NCBI RefSeq assembly: GCF_002224675.1
Contig: NZ_NMPZ01000003.1
Span: 1-64,000, forward strand
Origin: Segatella copri
Lineage (GTDB): Bacteria > Bacteroidota > Bacteroidia > Bacteroidales > Bacteroidaceae
Length of the DNA stretch: 64,000 nt
Direction of reading: 5' to 3'
The notes beneath the pieces are model-generated. The model saw nothing but the letters and a program-made list of their open reading frames with translations, was not told where the DNA came from and searched no databases. This document shows positions 15,670 to 28,052 of the stretch, one piece after another; within the stretch, counting starts at the first letter, position 1; each line of letters opens with the position of its first letter. The position numbers and the translations under genes were made by a program.

Positions 15670-17433
15670 TTATTCTATTTGCCGAATATACTCATCAAAA
15701 TCCTTAGGCTTTCCAGATCTGCCACACAATTTCTCTAACATTACCTTTCTTTTTTTAGATATTGCCGATGAAGATAAACCCAGCAGAATAGCGATACTTG
15801 ATGTTGATATTTCCAATTTTACCAACAAACAAATTCGATAAGCAATGACATTCAAACGATTTTTCAACAGCGGAATAAAAGAAGGAATTAACTGCTCTAT
15901 GGTTTCTTCCAATTCTATCCAATCGTTCTCTCGCATAGTCTCCTTTGGATGGAGTTCCAAATATTTAATCCTTTTATAAATAGAAGATTCTTTCAAGAGA
16001 ATATCAACATCAGACAAAGAAGAATTGGAATATTTATCTCGAATATCCTTCAGATCTTCTTTCAACTTATTAATCGTTTGTTCCTTCTCCTTGATGACAT
16101 CTGCTATTTTTCTATCATTTACAGTTCTCAACAGTTCCAGCTCTTGCTTCGTATTATAAATCTGCTGTCTTATCTGATTTTCCTGCTCTTCTTTTTCCTG
16201 CAGTTCCAGCTTTCTTTTTTTCCGATAGACAAGAAATGTCAATATACCTATTATTATAACAGAAACTGAAACAAGAATACTAACTAACAAGGTGAGATTT
16301 GCCCTTGTAGCCTTTATCTCTTCGTTATGAGCCACATTCTTCCACCTGTCATAATCATATATTGCTTGCATCTTCTGCATTAAGTCGCGCTCCATATCCA
16401 GGTTTGCAGAATCATTGTAAGCAAAAGCCTGCTCTGAATATTTAGCAACAGAATCCATCTGCTGATGTTTGATGTAATAGAGATACCAAGCATAAGCACT
16501 AAAACTTTTATTATTGTTTGTTTTTGCGAATTCCTGACATTTAGTAAACCAGTATTTTGCTGAATCAGAATGTGATTCCAGACAATACAGTCCCTTTAGA
16601 TAGTAATAATGACTATAATTAATGTATGAATAACAGGAATCTTTCTGGAAGTATCCAGACTCTGCCTCAAAAACATCCATATATTTCTTGGCTTTGGCAT
16701 ATTGTTTGGTAAGTATCAATGCTTGGATAGCTCCCCCTAAGGCACGGGCAGCCTGCACAGGATAGCCATACTGACGATAGCGACGGGAAGCGTTTTCATA
16801 TACTTCTATCACCTTATTCATATTGTCCATATATTCGTATATATTGCCAAGATGTTCGTAAGAAAGCACAGCAGAAAGTGTATCTTTGGCTATCCAAGCA
16901 TATTTTTCAGCCTTCTGATAGGCAGACAAGGCATTTTGAGGCATACTTTGACTCAGAAAAAGTGCACCTTGCTGCTCATAAACTCTAGTTAGGAGTTTAT
17001 AGTCACAATCTGAGCTCGTGGTATCAACCTTTTCCACAGCATCATTGTAGCAAGATAAAGAAGCTGGAGAATCACCTAAATCCCGATAGACACAACCCAG
17101 GAGATAATGTGCCAACATTTGTTGCTGACACGTCCCGTGATTGTCATAGTAATCTACAATCTCTTTCATCAAGCTATCTGTCGTGAAGTCCACATAGCCC
17201 TTGTTCATACCTTTTGCATAAACCAATTGGTATCGCATTTGAGTAGATTTACCCATTTTCGATAAGTCTGGACGAATGCTATCCAATATAGCCAGAGCAG
17301 AACGAGCAGAGTCTTGACTGAGTTCCATAAGATTGTCTGCACGAGTAATAGTCTGCTCGTATTTACGATTACTACAACTTGACAGGCTCATGAAGATGAG
17401 CATATAAATAAGGATAACTCTTGCTTTGTTCAT
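15670..17433 (-). CDS. Transmembrane TPR regulator with C-terminal HTH, module copy 2
   Basis: 587 residues with the same plan as copy 1: lipobox LSSC (Cys20), TPR-like periplasmic region (about 25-365), one transmembrane helix (about 379-402), coiled coil and HTH. From the ELELLRTVNDRKIADV segment to the end the protein is nearly identical to copy 1, differing in only a few residues (for example SKKRK against SKYRK in the HTH). The TPR part is strongly diverged. Two regulators with the same DNA-binding end but different sensors probably act on the same promoter sequence. The gene starts 84 bases after the radical SAM gene on the same strand, and I see no good -7 element in that gap, so cotranscription is possible. 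Confidence 0.8.
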   Translation of the reverse strand: MNKARVILIYMLIFMSLSSCSNRKYEQTITRADNLMELSQDSARSALAILDSIRPDLSKMGKSTQMRYQLVYAKGMNKGYVDFTTDSLMKEIVDYYDNHGTCQQQMLAHYLLGCVYRDLGDSPASLSCYNDAVEKVDTTSSDCDYKLLTRVYEQQGALFLSQSMPQNALSAYQKAEKYAWIAKDTLSAVLSYEHLGNIYEYMDNMNKVIEVYENASRRYRQYGYPVQAARALGGAIQALILTKQYAKAKKYMDVFEAESGYFQKDSCYSYINYSHYYYLKGLYCLESHSDSAKYWFTKCQEFAKTNNNKSFSAYAWYLYYIKHQQMDSVAKYSEQAFAYNDSANLDMERDLMQKMQAIYDYDRWKNVAHNEEIKATRANLTLLVSILVSVSVIIIGILTFLVYRKKRKLELQEKEEQENQIRQQIYNTKQELELLRTVNDRKIADVIKEKEQTINKLKEDLKDIRDKYSNSSLSDVDILLKESSIYKRIKYLELHPKETMRENDWIELEETIEQLIPSFIPLLKNRLNVIAYRICLLVKLEISTSSIAILLGLSSSAISKKRKVMLEKLCGRSGKPKDFDEYIRQIE

Positions 17434-17517
17434 ACGAAAAAATAGTGCTATTACAAACGAATAGCGATTAAACAACGTCTAACTAAACTTTATAAAAGTT
17501 TCTCTTCTATTGAAAAC

Positions 17518-18594
17518 TTATTTCAACCTATGCAGCGGGCACATAATGAGCCTTCCCTCATCATCACGCAAGTGCATACCACTGCCTAGGCAATAGCGGA
17601 AGTGGCGGCACTGGGCGCACTCATCCTTGCGCATCCACTCTCGGTTACGATAAGGGGCAAAACGATGCTGCCACACTTCCATAAAATCATCTTGGTAGAT
17701 GTTGCCTTGATGATAATTGGAACGGATGCTGGCACAGGCAGAGATGGAGCCATCCACCAAAACGGAACCAACTGTTACGCCAGCTTGGCATGAATAGAAA
17801 TGATTGCGGATATCGCCCTCGTAATTGCCCATGAAGCCCTCACAGCCGTAGCTGCAATCTATCAAGCCCTCCTTACGAGTAAGCTTGATGAAGTCTAAGA
17901 TGCCCCGATATTCTTCGGGAGTGAGGTGCATATCGGGGTCGGTGGCTGCCCTACCCACTGGGAATACGGCTACGACTCGCCAGTGCTTGACACCTTTATC
18001 TATCAGGAATTGCTTGATGGCAGAGAGGTGGGGATAATTGCGACGATTCACACAGGTGAGGATGTCAAACTTAATCTCTGGATGAGCCACCAGCATATCT
18101 ATCGCCTGCGAAACCATATCGAAGCTATACTTGTTGCCTCGCATCCAGTTGTGCTCCTCGCCCAAGCCATCCATACTGATGGTCATGGCATGGAGACCAG
18201 CACGGAGCAAATCATTGAATTTCTGAGGAGTAAGATATAGGGCATTGGTCACCATACCCCAAGGGAAACCTTTCTGATAGATGGCTGCGCCACACTGGGC
18301 AATGTCTTCACGCATCAAGGGTTCGCCACCCGTTACGATGACAAACACTTGATGAGGATCGGTATGCTGCCTGATGTTGTCTAGTACTCGCAAGAAGTCT
18401 GCCAGAGGCATGTCTTGCTGCCCTGCCTTCACCTTGCAGTCGCTTCCGCAATGGCGGCAATGCAGGTTGCAGCGCAGGGTACACTCCCAGAAGAGTTGGC
18501 GCAAAGGATGCTCCTTCACCTTCTGCTGATAAAGACTTCGAGCTATCTCCAATGCCAAGCGACGGCGAAGGGATAAAGATTCAGGATTTGTCAT
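17518..18594 (-). CDS. Radical SAM/SPASM enzyme of the rSAM/lipoprotein system
   Basis: 358 residues. The radical SAM cluster motif is C-NLH-C-RH-C (Cys42, 46, 49), followed by the glycine-rich VTGGEP segment. A Cys-rich C-terminal SPASM-like region (YSCQAG, then CAQCRHFRYC and a final MCP) would bind extra Fe-S clusters. It resembles the Bacteroidales family described as the radical SAM enzyme of the rSAM/lipoprotein system (TIGR04133, from memory). The partner lipoprotein is encoded 4 bases upstream on the same strand, as that family predicts. Family logic suggests peptide or protein modification, with the lipoprotein as likely substrate or partner; the chemistry is unknown. Confidence 0.85.
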   Translation of the reverse strand: MTNPESLSLRRRLALEIARSLYQQKVKEHPLRQLFWECTLRCNLHCRHCGSDCKVKAGQQDMPLADFLRVLDNIRQHTDPHQVFVIVTGGEPLMREDIAQCGAAIYQKGFPWGMVTNALYLTPQKFNDLLRAGLHAMTISMDGLGEEHNWMRGNKYSFDMVSQAIDMLVAHPEIKFDILTCVNRRNYPHLSAIKQFLIDKGVKHWRVVAVFPVGRAATDPDMHLTPEEYRGILDFIKLTRKEGLIDCSYGCEGFMGNYEGDIRNHFYSCQAGVTVGSVLVDGSISACASIRSNYHQGNIYQDDFMEVWQHRFAPYRNREWMRKDECAQCRHFRYCLGSGMHLRDDEGRLIMCPLHRLK

Positions 18595-18598
18595 ACGA

Positions 18599-19090
18599 CT
18601 ACTTCTTTTTCTTCATCTTGCCATTGGCAGTAACCTCAAAAGAGCCCCAATCCCAAGTTCCTTCACCTTTTCCCACTGGCTCTACAGTGATATTTTCCGA
18701 CTTGATGGTATCCGTGGCAAATTCACCACCATTGGCTCCACCATCTACATCTTCGAGAATCACTTTCAGTCGTTTCTCTTTATGAACCCAGTCGATGGCG
18801 CCATCCATGCTCTTTTCCTTGGTAACATAATCACCCTTGCTGTCGGTATAAGCTGAGTCCATTCGATAACTTCCTTCATTACCATAGTCCTCCACCACTA
18901 CCGCCTTGATGCCCTTGATAGGGGTGCCATCTTCGGCAGTAACATTACCTTTAGCATGAAAAGAACTAGTTGGAGAGCCATACAAACAAGGTTCATCTTT
19001 TCCAAACTCACTACCGCAAGAAGAGAATCCCAGCAGCGACAAGAGTGTGGCTGCCAAAGCATTGTACCAATGCAAAAACTTCACTTTCAT
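18599..19090 (-). CDS. Putative lipoprotein of the rSAM/lipoprotein system
   Basis: 163 residues with a lipoprotein signal (LGFSSC, Cys25). The mature start contains a second cysteine (Cys35, in DEPCLYGSP), and a beta-rich carboxypeptidase-regulatory-like fold follows (GNVTAEDGTPIKGIKAVVVE). The C-terminus is very basic (KMKKKK). It matches what I remember of TIGR04134, the lipoprotein found next to TIGR04133 radical SAM enzymes. It is first in the operon, 4 bases before the enzyme gene. It would be anchored in the envelope, and whether it is modified before export is an open question. Confidence 0.8.
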   Translation of the reverse strand: MKVKFLHWYNALAATLLSLLGFSSCGSEFGKDEPCLYGSPTSSFHAKGNVTAEDGTPIKGIKAVVVEDYGNEGSYRMDSAYTDSKGDYVTKEKSMDGAIDWVHKEKRLKVILEDVDGGANGGEFATDTIKSENITVEPVGKGEGTWDWGSFEVTANGKMKKKK

Positions 19091-19141
19091 AATCTCCCTA
19101 TTTATTAATTATACTTCTACCAAGGAAACGCAGTAGAAGGA

Positions 19142-19169
19142 AAATATCCCCTCTGTGATGGGGATATTT
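19142..19169 (-). terminator. Hairpin between mutS and the lipoprotein gene
   Basis: Perfect 10-bp stem AAATATCCCC with GGGGATATTT and an 8-base loop. It lies 30 bases downstream of the mutS stop (minus strand) and before the lipoprotein gene. The following bases on that strand (TTTTCC) make a modest T tract. Confidence 0.65.
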
Positions 19170-19198
19170 AACCTTTTTTATCCGTTCTAAAGAGCATT

Positions 19199-21862
19199 TT
19201 ATCTACCCAGCAGGATTTTCTTGATGTCGTTGAGCTTATTGAGAGCCTCAACTGGCGTGAGATTGTTCACATCCAAGCCAAGTATCTCATCCCTTATCTG
19301 GCTCAATACAGGGTCATCCAATTGGAAGAAACTCAGCTGCACACCCTCTTTATGTTCGTCCAGATGCTGCACGTTCGGCTTACCGGCACCTCCAACTCCA
19401 GCATTGTCCTGCTCCAACTGCTTCAGGATATCGTTGGCACGGTTCACGATGCTGCGAGGCATTCCGGCAATCTCTGCCACATGAATACCGAAGGAGTGCT
19501 CGCTGCCACCCGGCTCCAGCTTGCGCAGGAAGATAACCTTGCCATCCACCTCCTTCACACTCACGTTGAAGTTCTTGATGCGAGGGAAATTCTTCTCCAT
19601 CTCGTTCAACTCATGATAATGAGTGGCAAAGAGGGTACGAGCCTGTGCCTTCTTGTGCTCATGCAGATACTCCACGATAGCCCAGGCGATGCTGATGCCA
19701 TCGTAGGTGGATGTTCCACGACCCAACTCATCGAATAGCACCAGGGAGCGTGGCGACACATTATTTAATATATTGGCTGCCTCCGTCATCTCCACCATAA
19801 AGGTTGATTCACCCAACGAGATGTTATCGCTGGCTCCCACACGGGTGAATATCTTATCCACCAGACCCACCCTTGCACTCTCGGCAGGAACAAAGCAGCC
19901 CACCTGAGCCAGCAGCACGATGAGCGCCGTCTGACGGAGCAAGGCAGATTTACCCGCCATGTTAGGACCGGTAATCATCATCACCTGCTGCTTCTCGGTG
20001 TCGAGTAACACATCGTTTGGCACGTATCGCTCGCCCAGCGGCAACTGGGTTTCAATCACAGGATGGCGGCCCTGCTTGATATCCAGTATCTGCGAATCAT
20101 CAATAACCGGGCGCACATAGCGGTTCTCATCCGAAGCCTTGGCAAAAGAGAGGAGACAGTCCATGCGGGCGATGAGGTTGGCATTGATCTGAATCTGAGG
20201 GATATACTCCTGCATGGCAGCAATCAACTCATTGAAGAGTCGTGCCTCCAGAATCAGGATTTTCTCATCGGCACCGAGAATCTTCTCCTCGTATTCCTTG
20301 AGTTCCTGAGTAATATATCGCTCGGCCTGCGCCAAGGTCTGCTTGCGGATCCACTCCTCAGGCACCTTGTCCTTGAAGGTGTTGCGCACTTCCAGATAAT
20401 AACCGAATACATTATTATATCCTACCTTCAGACTGCTGATGCCCGTCTTCTCGATCTCCCTCTCCTGAATCTTCAGAAGATAATCCTTGCCATGACGGCT
20501 GATGGAACGCAGATCGTCGAGTTCAGCATTATACCCATCGGCTATCACATCACCCTTGTTGACAAGCTGAGGCGGATCAGGCTGAATCTCCCTAGCGATA
20601 CGGTCCTTCAGGGTTTCGCATACGTTGAGCTGCTCTCCCACTCGCTTCAGGGCATCGTTCTTGGCATGCTGGCAAGCCACCTTGATAGGCTGGATGGCTT
20701 CGAGTGCATTCTTCAGCTGCACCACCTCGCGAGGCGATACTCTGCCCACGGCCACCTTGGAGATGATACGCTCCAGGTCGCCGATGCGATGCAGCTGGTC
20801 GTCGAGAAGCTGACGGAACTCCGGCTCCTTGAAGAAATACTCCACGATGTCGAGGCGCTCATTGATAGGACGCACATCCTTCAGTGGGAACACCAGCCAG
20901 CGGCGGAGCATTCGTCCGCCCATTGCCGTTACAGTCTTGTCGATGACGTTGAGCAGAGACAGACCATCGTCCTGCATCGGAGCCACCAGCTCCAGACTTC
21001 GGATGGTGAATCGGTCCATGCGCACGAACTTATCCTCTTCGATGCGCGAAAGCGCCGTGATATGATTGATTTGTGTATGCTGGGTAATCTCCAGATACTG
21101 CATGATGGCACCGCTGGCGATGACACCATTCTTGAGATGTTCCACACCGAAGCCTTTCAACGACTTGGTCTTGAAATGTCCCAGGAGTTTCTGCATCGCC
21201 GTCTGCTCGGTGAAAACCCAGTCGTCGAGTTCGAAAGTGCAGTATTTGGTACCGAAGTATTTCTCGAAATCATTCTTTCGGGCACGGTCGTAGAGCACCT
21301 CTTTCGGCATGAAGTTACCCATCAGTTTCTCTACATAATCATAGGTTCCCTCGCCGGTGAGGAATTCACCGGTTGAAATATCGAGGAAGCTTACGCCGCA
21401 GGAAGTCTTACCGAAGTGGATGGCAGCCAGAAAGTTATTCTCCTTGTAGTTGAGCACGTTGTCGCCCATCGCCACACCCGGGGTAACGAGTTCGGTAATA
21501 CCGCGCTTCACCATCTTGTCCATCTGGCTCAATCCCTTCTTGCCCTTGATTTCCAGGCGTTTCTTCTTCGGGTCTTCCAGCTGGTCGCATACGGCAACTC
21601 GCTTTCCTGCCCTGATGAGTTTAGGCAGGTAAGTATCGAGTGCATGATGAGGGAATCCAGCCATCTCGATGCTACCCGTAGCCCCACCGTTGTTTCTTCG
21701 GGTCAGGGTGATGCCGAGAATATGGGAAGCCTCCACCGCATCTTCGCAGTAAGTTTCGTAGAAGTCGCCACAACGGAAAAGCAGCAAAGCCTCGGGATGC
21801 TTGGATTTCATCTCGAAGAATTGTCGCATCATCGGCGTAAGACCTTTGTTATCGTTTGCCAT
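19199..21862 (-). CDS. mutS: DNA mismatch repair protein MutS
   Basis: 887 residues, full length. The N-terminal mismatch-binding domain shows the FRCGDFYE motif (E. coli uses the Phe-x-Glu of this motif to probe mismatches). Connector, lever and clamp domains follow. The ATPase carries Walker A GPNMAGKS (about residue 632), Walker B with [14 protein letters not shown] and ATHYHEL. Cytoplasmic; recognises mispairs and recruits MutL. Start at 21862 because a promoter box lies at 21907-21914, inside the alternative extension to 21970, which would add an unusual hydrophobic leader. Unrelated to its neighbours. Confidence 0.98.
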   Translation of the reverse strand: MANDNKGLTPMMRQFFEMKSKHPEALLLFRCGDFYETYCEDAVEASHILGITLTRRNNGGATGSIEMAGFPHHALDTYLPKLIRAGKRVAVCDQLEDPKKKRLEIKGKKGLSQMDKMVKRGITELVTPGVAMGDNVLNYKENNFLAAIHFGKTSCGVSFLDISTGEFLTGEGTYDYVEKLMGNFMPKEVLYDRARKNDFEKYFGTKYCTFELDDWVFTEQTAMQKLLGHFKTKSLKGFGVEHLKNGVIASGAIMQYLEITQHTQINHITALSRIEEDKFVRMDRFTIRSLELVAPMQDDGLSLLNVIDKTVTAMGGRMLRRWLVFPLKDVRPINERLDIVEYFFKEPEFRQLLDDQLHRIGDLERIISKVAVGRVSPREVVQLKNALEAIQPIKVACQHAKNDALKRVGEQLNVCETLKDRIAREIQPDPPQLVNKGDVIADGYNAELDDLRSISRHGKDYLLKIQEREIEKTGISSLKVGYNNVFGYYLEVRNTFKDKVPEEWIRKQTLAQAERYITQELKEYEEKILGADEKILILEARLFNELIAAMQEYIPQIQINANLIARMDCLLSFAKASDENRYVRPVIDDSQILDIKQGRHPVIETQLPLGERYVPNDVLLDTEKQQVMMITGPNMAGKSALLRQTALIVLLAQVGCFVPAESARVGLVDKIFTRVGASDNISLGESTFMVEMTEAANILNNVSPRSLVLFDELGRGTSTYDGISIAWAIVEYLHEHKKAQARTLFATHYHELNEMEKNFPRIKNFNVSVKEVDGKVIFLRKLEPGGSEHSFGIHVAEIAGMPRSIVNRANDILKQLEQDNAGVGGAGKPNVQHLDEHKEGVQLSFFQLDDPVLSQIRDEILGLDVNNLTPVEALNKLNDIKKILLGR

Positions 21863-21906
21863 TATCTTAATTATCTTATGTTTGCCTTTATATTTTGTTA
21901 GACTTG

Positions 21907-21937
21907 CAAAAATAAGAAAAAAAGGGGGAATCAACAA
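21907..21937 (-). promoter_or_regulatory. mutS promoter
   Basis: Minus strand TATTTTTG (21907-21914), with TTG at 21935-21937 (20 bases) or 21932-21934 (17 bases). It fixes the mutS start downstream at 21862. Confidence 0.65.
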
Positions 21938-21980
21938 AGGATTTAATCTATTTTTAAACTTTTCCCCCATAAAACAGAAA

Positions 21981-22015
21981 AAGTGCTCCCTTGCATCCCT
22001 GCAAGAAGAGCACTT
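21981..22015 (-). terminator. Terminator of the GH20-GH2 operon
   Basis: Outer stem AAGTGCTC/GAGCACTT and inner CTTGCA/TGCAAG, followed on the minus strand by TTTTTCTG. It lies 39 bases after the stop of the GH2 gene and before the mutS promoter. Confidence 0.8.
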
Positions 22016-22053
22016 ATCGATGAATTACATGAATACACAAGTGTGTAAATATC

Positions 22054-25179
<3,126 letters not shown>

Positions 25180-25221
25180 TTATTGATATTACTTCTTAAC
25201 TCCTTTAACTTCTTAATTCAA

Positions 25222-27567
25222 TTATTTGTGGAAATACTGAGTTCCCTCTACTGATGTGAACTTCTTCTGATTATCCTTGCGCATTTCGAGGTTGAGGTTG
25301 CTCCACCAAGATGGCCATCCACCAACGATATTGCAGAGATAAACGAACTTCACTGGATGCAGACCCTTAGCCAAAGCTACAGCATTGTCGCTGTTGGTAC
25401 CAGCCTTTACGGCACCCTCATTGTTGATCACGAGTTTGTTGTCAATCCAAACCTGCTCCATGCGGGAAGAGAGATAGTAAACACCATCCTCAGGAACATT
25501 GATGAATCCCTCAGCAATCGCACCATAGTTGTTGGCACCACGCAGGGTAGCAGCATCATCTGGCTGGCTCACCTTCATCTTGTTCAGGTTGGTAACAGTA
25601 CCGCAGTCCTGCCACTCAGCATCAGCAAAATCCAACTGGTTTACCTTCAAATAATTACCCTTGATACGGCGCAGCTGCAAGCCAGCCTTGGTATCGCTTA
25701 CATTCACAGCAGGAGCATAGTTCTGCTTCTCTACGTCGATGGTTCTCACCTTGCTCATCTTTCCAGAAGGCAATGCAGTAGCAATCTTGATGGTCATGTT
25801 GCCGCTCACCTTGATAGGCTCGGTATAGACAGCAGAAGCTGGAGTTGGAGTAGTACCATCCAAGGTATAGACCATCTTCACCGGACGTGAAGTCTGGAAG
25901 GTAACTACGGTATCCTTTGTAATCACTACCTTGTCGCAAGAACCGTATGGCTGCTCAGGCAATGGGATATGATAACGTACGTGGCGCTCATCCAGGCGGA
26001 CACTGTTGGCATCTACACGACGGGCGAAGTCTGTGAAGTTCTTCTTCTTGGCTGGTGACCATGCAATCTCAGCGAGAGCGAGAGAGCGAGGATACATCTG
26101 ATACTCCATCTTGGCATTGGTGTACATATACTCCGACCAGTTGTTGCACTGCACACCGAGGATATGCTTCTCCAGTCCCAGAGACTTGATGGTATCAGGC
26201 ACAGGCTCATAGTTATATGTTCTAGAGAGATAAGCAGGAGCACTAGGAATAGTAACCGGCTCAATCTTGTAGTCGCCCTGATAATGGTCGAGATACAAAC
26301 CGCCGCTACCAGGAGTCATGATTACGTCATGCTTCTGCAAAGCAGCCGAAATACCTCCAGATGTACCACGCCAAGACATCACGGTAGCCTCAGGACTCAA
26401 ACCACCTTCGAGGATTTCATCCCAGCCGATGATCTTTCTGCCGTACTTAGCCAGCATCTTTTCCATGCGCTTGATCACGTAGCTCTGGAGTCTTTCCTCA
26501 GCAGAGTGCTTGCCGTCAGCCTGCAAGCCTTCAGCCTCGATGCGCTTCTGGCAGGCAGGACAGTTCTTCCAGCTGGTCTTAGGGCACTCGTCGCCACCGA
26601 TGTGGAAATACTTGCCAGGGAAGAGAGGCACCACCTCGCGAACGATATCCTCCAAGAAGCGGAACATATCTTCCTTACCCGGACACATCACGATATCCTC
26701 AACACCCCAAACCATTCTAGGAGTCCACTGCTCACCCTTGCAGGAGAGAGATGGATAAGCAGCGATTGCTGCCATCATGTGGCCAGGAAGGTCGATTTCA
26801 GGAATCACGGTGATGTAGCGCTTGGCTGCATAATCCACGATGTCCTTGATTTCCTCCTGTGTATAGAAACCGCCATAGGTAGAACCGTCACCCTGGAGGC
26901 GATAGCCGCCGATGGAAGTCAGCTCAGGATATTTCTTGATTTCGATACGCCAGCCCTGGTCCTCAGTGAGGTGGAAGTGCATGGTGTTTACCTTGAACAT
27001 AGACATGATGTCGAGCTGCTTCTTCACGTTTTCTACGGTGATAAAGTGACGGCATGGATCGAGATGGAAGCCACGGTAGCCGAAGCGAGGAGCATCCTGG
27101 ATGTCACAGCACTGAGCCACCCACTTCACGCCACTCACCTTGGTAGCGCTCTCCACCTGTGCAGGCAAGAGCTGCATGAAGCTCTGCATACCATAGAAAG
27201 CACCCTTTCCGGTCTTTGCCTTGATTACTACGCCCTTGCTGGTAACTGTAAGGCGATAGCCTTCCTCAGCCATCTTCATGGAAGGAGAAATCTGGATAGA
27301 GATATTTCCCTTCTTTCCGCCTACGGTTACATCATAGCCGGTAGATGCCTTCAGCTTATCAGCCATATACTCTGCGATGTTCTTGCCATCCGCAGTCTGA
27401 TAAGAGATCACTACCTTTTGAGGCAATACAAACTCACCCTTCTGCACCTGTGTTTTCACTGGCACAGGGATAATATTAATATCTGCAGCTACAGCCTGAG
27501 TTGAGACTCCCCCCAACATCGCTGCGCAAGCTGCCAACGAACCTAAGAATTTGTTGATTTTCTTCAT
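25222..27567 (-). CDS. Glycoside hydrolase family 20 beta-N-acetylhexosaminidase
   Basis: 781 residues with an Ala-rich signal peptide ending AVAA. A GH20b-type N-domain (about 30-150) precedes the catalytic TIM barrel (about 155-510), with the family motif HIGGDE and catalytic pair Asp326-Glu327. A chitobiase/hexosaminidase C-terminal beta domain follows (VYTLDGTTPTPASAVY, about 575-615). The last 120 residues resemble a PA14-like carbohydrate-binding module. It removes terminal beta-GlcNAc or GalNAc by substrate-assisted catalysis in the periplasm or on the cell surface. It is first gene of the operon with the GH2 enzyme and divergent from the ROK regulator that probably controls it. Confidence 0.95.
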   Translation of the reverse strand: MKKINKFLGSLAACAAMLGGVSTQAVAADINIIPVPVKTQVQKGEFVLPQKVVISYQTADGKNIAEYMADKLKASTGYDVTVGGKKGNISIQISPSMKMAEEGYRLTVTSKGVVIKAKTGKGAFYGMQSFMQLLPAQVESATKVSGVKWVAQCCDIQDAPRFGYRGFHLDPCRHFITVENVKKQLDIMSMFKVNTMHFHLTEDQGWRIEIKKYPELTSIGGYRLQGDGSTYGGFYTQEEIKDIVDYAAKRYITVIPEIDLPGHMMAAIAAYPSLSCKGEQWTPRMVWGVEDIVMCPGKEDMFRFLEDIVREVVPLFPGKYFHIGGDECPKTSWKNCPACQKRIEAEGLQADGKHSAEERLQSYVIKRMEKMLAKYGRKIIGWDEILEGGLSPEATVMSWRGTSGGISAALQKHDVIMTPGSGGLYLDHYQGDYKIEPVTIPSAPAYLSRTYNYEPVPDTIKSLGLEKHILGVQCNNWSEYMYTNAKMEYQMYPRSLALAEIAWSPAKKKNFTDFARRVDANSVRLDERHVRYHIPLPEQPYGSCDKVVITKDTVVTFQTSRPVKMVYTLDGTTPTPASAVYTEPIKVSGNMTIKIATALPSGKMSKVRTIDVEKQNYAPAVNVSDTKAGLQLRRIKGNYLKVNQLDFADAEWQDCGTVTNLNKMKVSQPDDAATLRGANNYGAIAEGFINVPEDGVYYLSSRMEQVWIDNKLVINNEGAVKAGTNSDNAVALAKGLHPVKFVYLCNIVGGWPSWWSNLNLEMRKDNQKKFTSVEGTQYFHK

Positions 27568-27717
27568 ATAAAGTTGAATATTGTGTTAGTTGCAATGATT
27601 GCCTCCCAGCTTTTTTGCGGCTGGAAGGCAAAGTAGATATATATTAATGTTAGTTAGAAACCTCGATAATAATATCTTTTATTTTTAGTTGAATACTTAA
27701 TAAAATATTTTATTTTG

Positions 27718-27725
27718 CAAAGATA
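27718..27725 (-). promoter_or_regulatory. -7 promoter element of the GH20-GH2 operon
   Basis: Minus strand TATCTTTG fits TAnnTTTG. I do not see a TTG at the usual -33 spacing, as expected if the promoter needs an activator. Confidence 0.55.
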
Positions 27726-28003
27726 CGTCTTTTATTAATTAGTTCCATCATTTTTAGGTTAATAAATCTAAAAGGCTTTTATTTTTTTAGTTTATTGACA
27801 AGAAGCGGCTATTAATAAGTGTCGTTTTTACCATTATATCAATCAGTTATGGCTACATAGGGTTTATCTGTTGCTGAAATGATTGCAGATAAAATCACTC
27901 TTATGTCTCTATATATAAATAGGTATAATACTAAATCACGAAGCTCCGAAGAGGAAATTTGCAAAAAAATAGCCCCAATTAAGTTTTATTAACTCGCAAA
28001 TCA

Positions 28004-28033
28004 TTGTACCAAACTTAAAAAAGAGTATCTTTG
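28004..28033 (+). promoter_or_regulatory. Promoter of the ROK regulator gene
   Basis: TTG (28004-28006), 19 bases, TATCTTTG (28026-28033). The leader to the ATG at 28053 would be only about 15 bases. Confidence 0.7.
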
Positions 28034-28052
28034 CAACAAAAAAATTTTAGTT

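Larger units (their letters stand above)
15291..16144. repeat. Near-identical block shared by both modules, copy 2
   Basis: Counterpart of 10201-11054: receptor 5' end, intergenic/promoter region and regulator 3' end. The offset between copies is a constant 5090 bp through most of the block. Confidence 0.9.
27568..28052. other. Divergent promoter region between the GH20 operon and the ROK regulator
   Basis: 485 AT-rich bases with no gene. It holds a -7 element for each direction (27718-27725 minus, 28026-28033 plus). The GH20 leader would be about 145 bases. No palindrome strong enough to name a ROK operator is evident by eye. Confidence 0.7.

Noticed and set aside
20063..21376. 437-codon open frame antisense to mutS (and similar long frames opposite the GH2, GH20, sulfatase and leuS genes, for example 26164-27504 and 36478-37728)
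   Set aside because: They mirror real genes in the opposite strand; the translations are low in recognisable structure, lack promoters, and conflict with strongly conserved proteins.
21863..21970. Longer MutS start at 21970
   Set aside because: The added residues do not look like MutS, and the promoter box at 21907-21914 lies within them.
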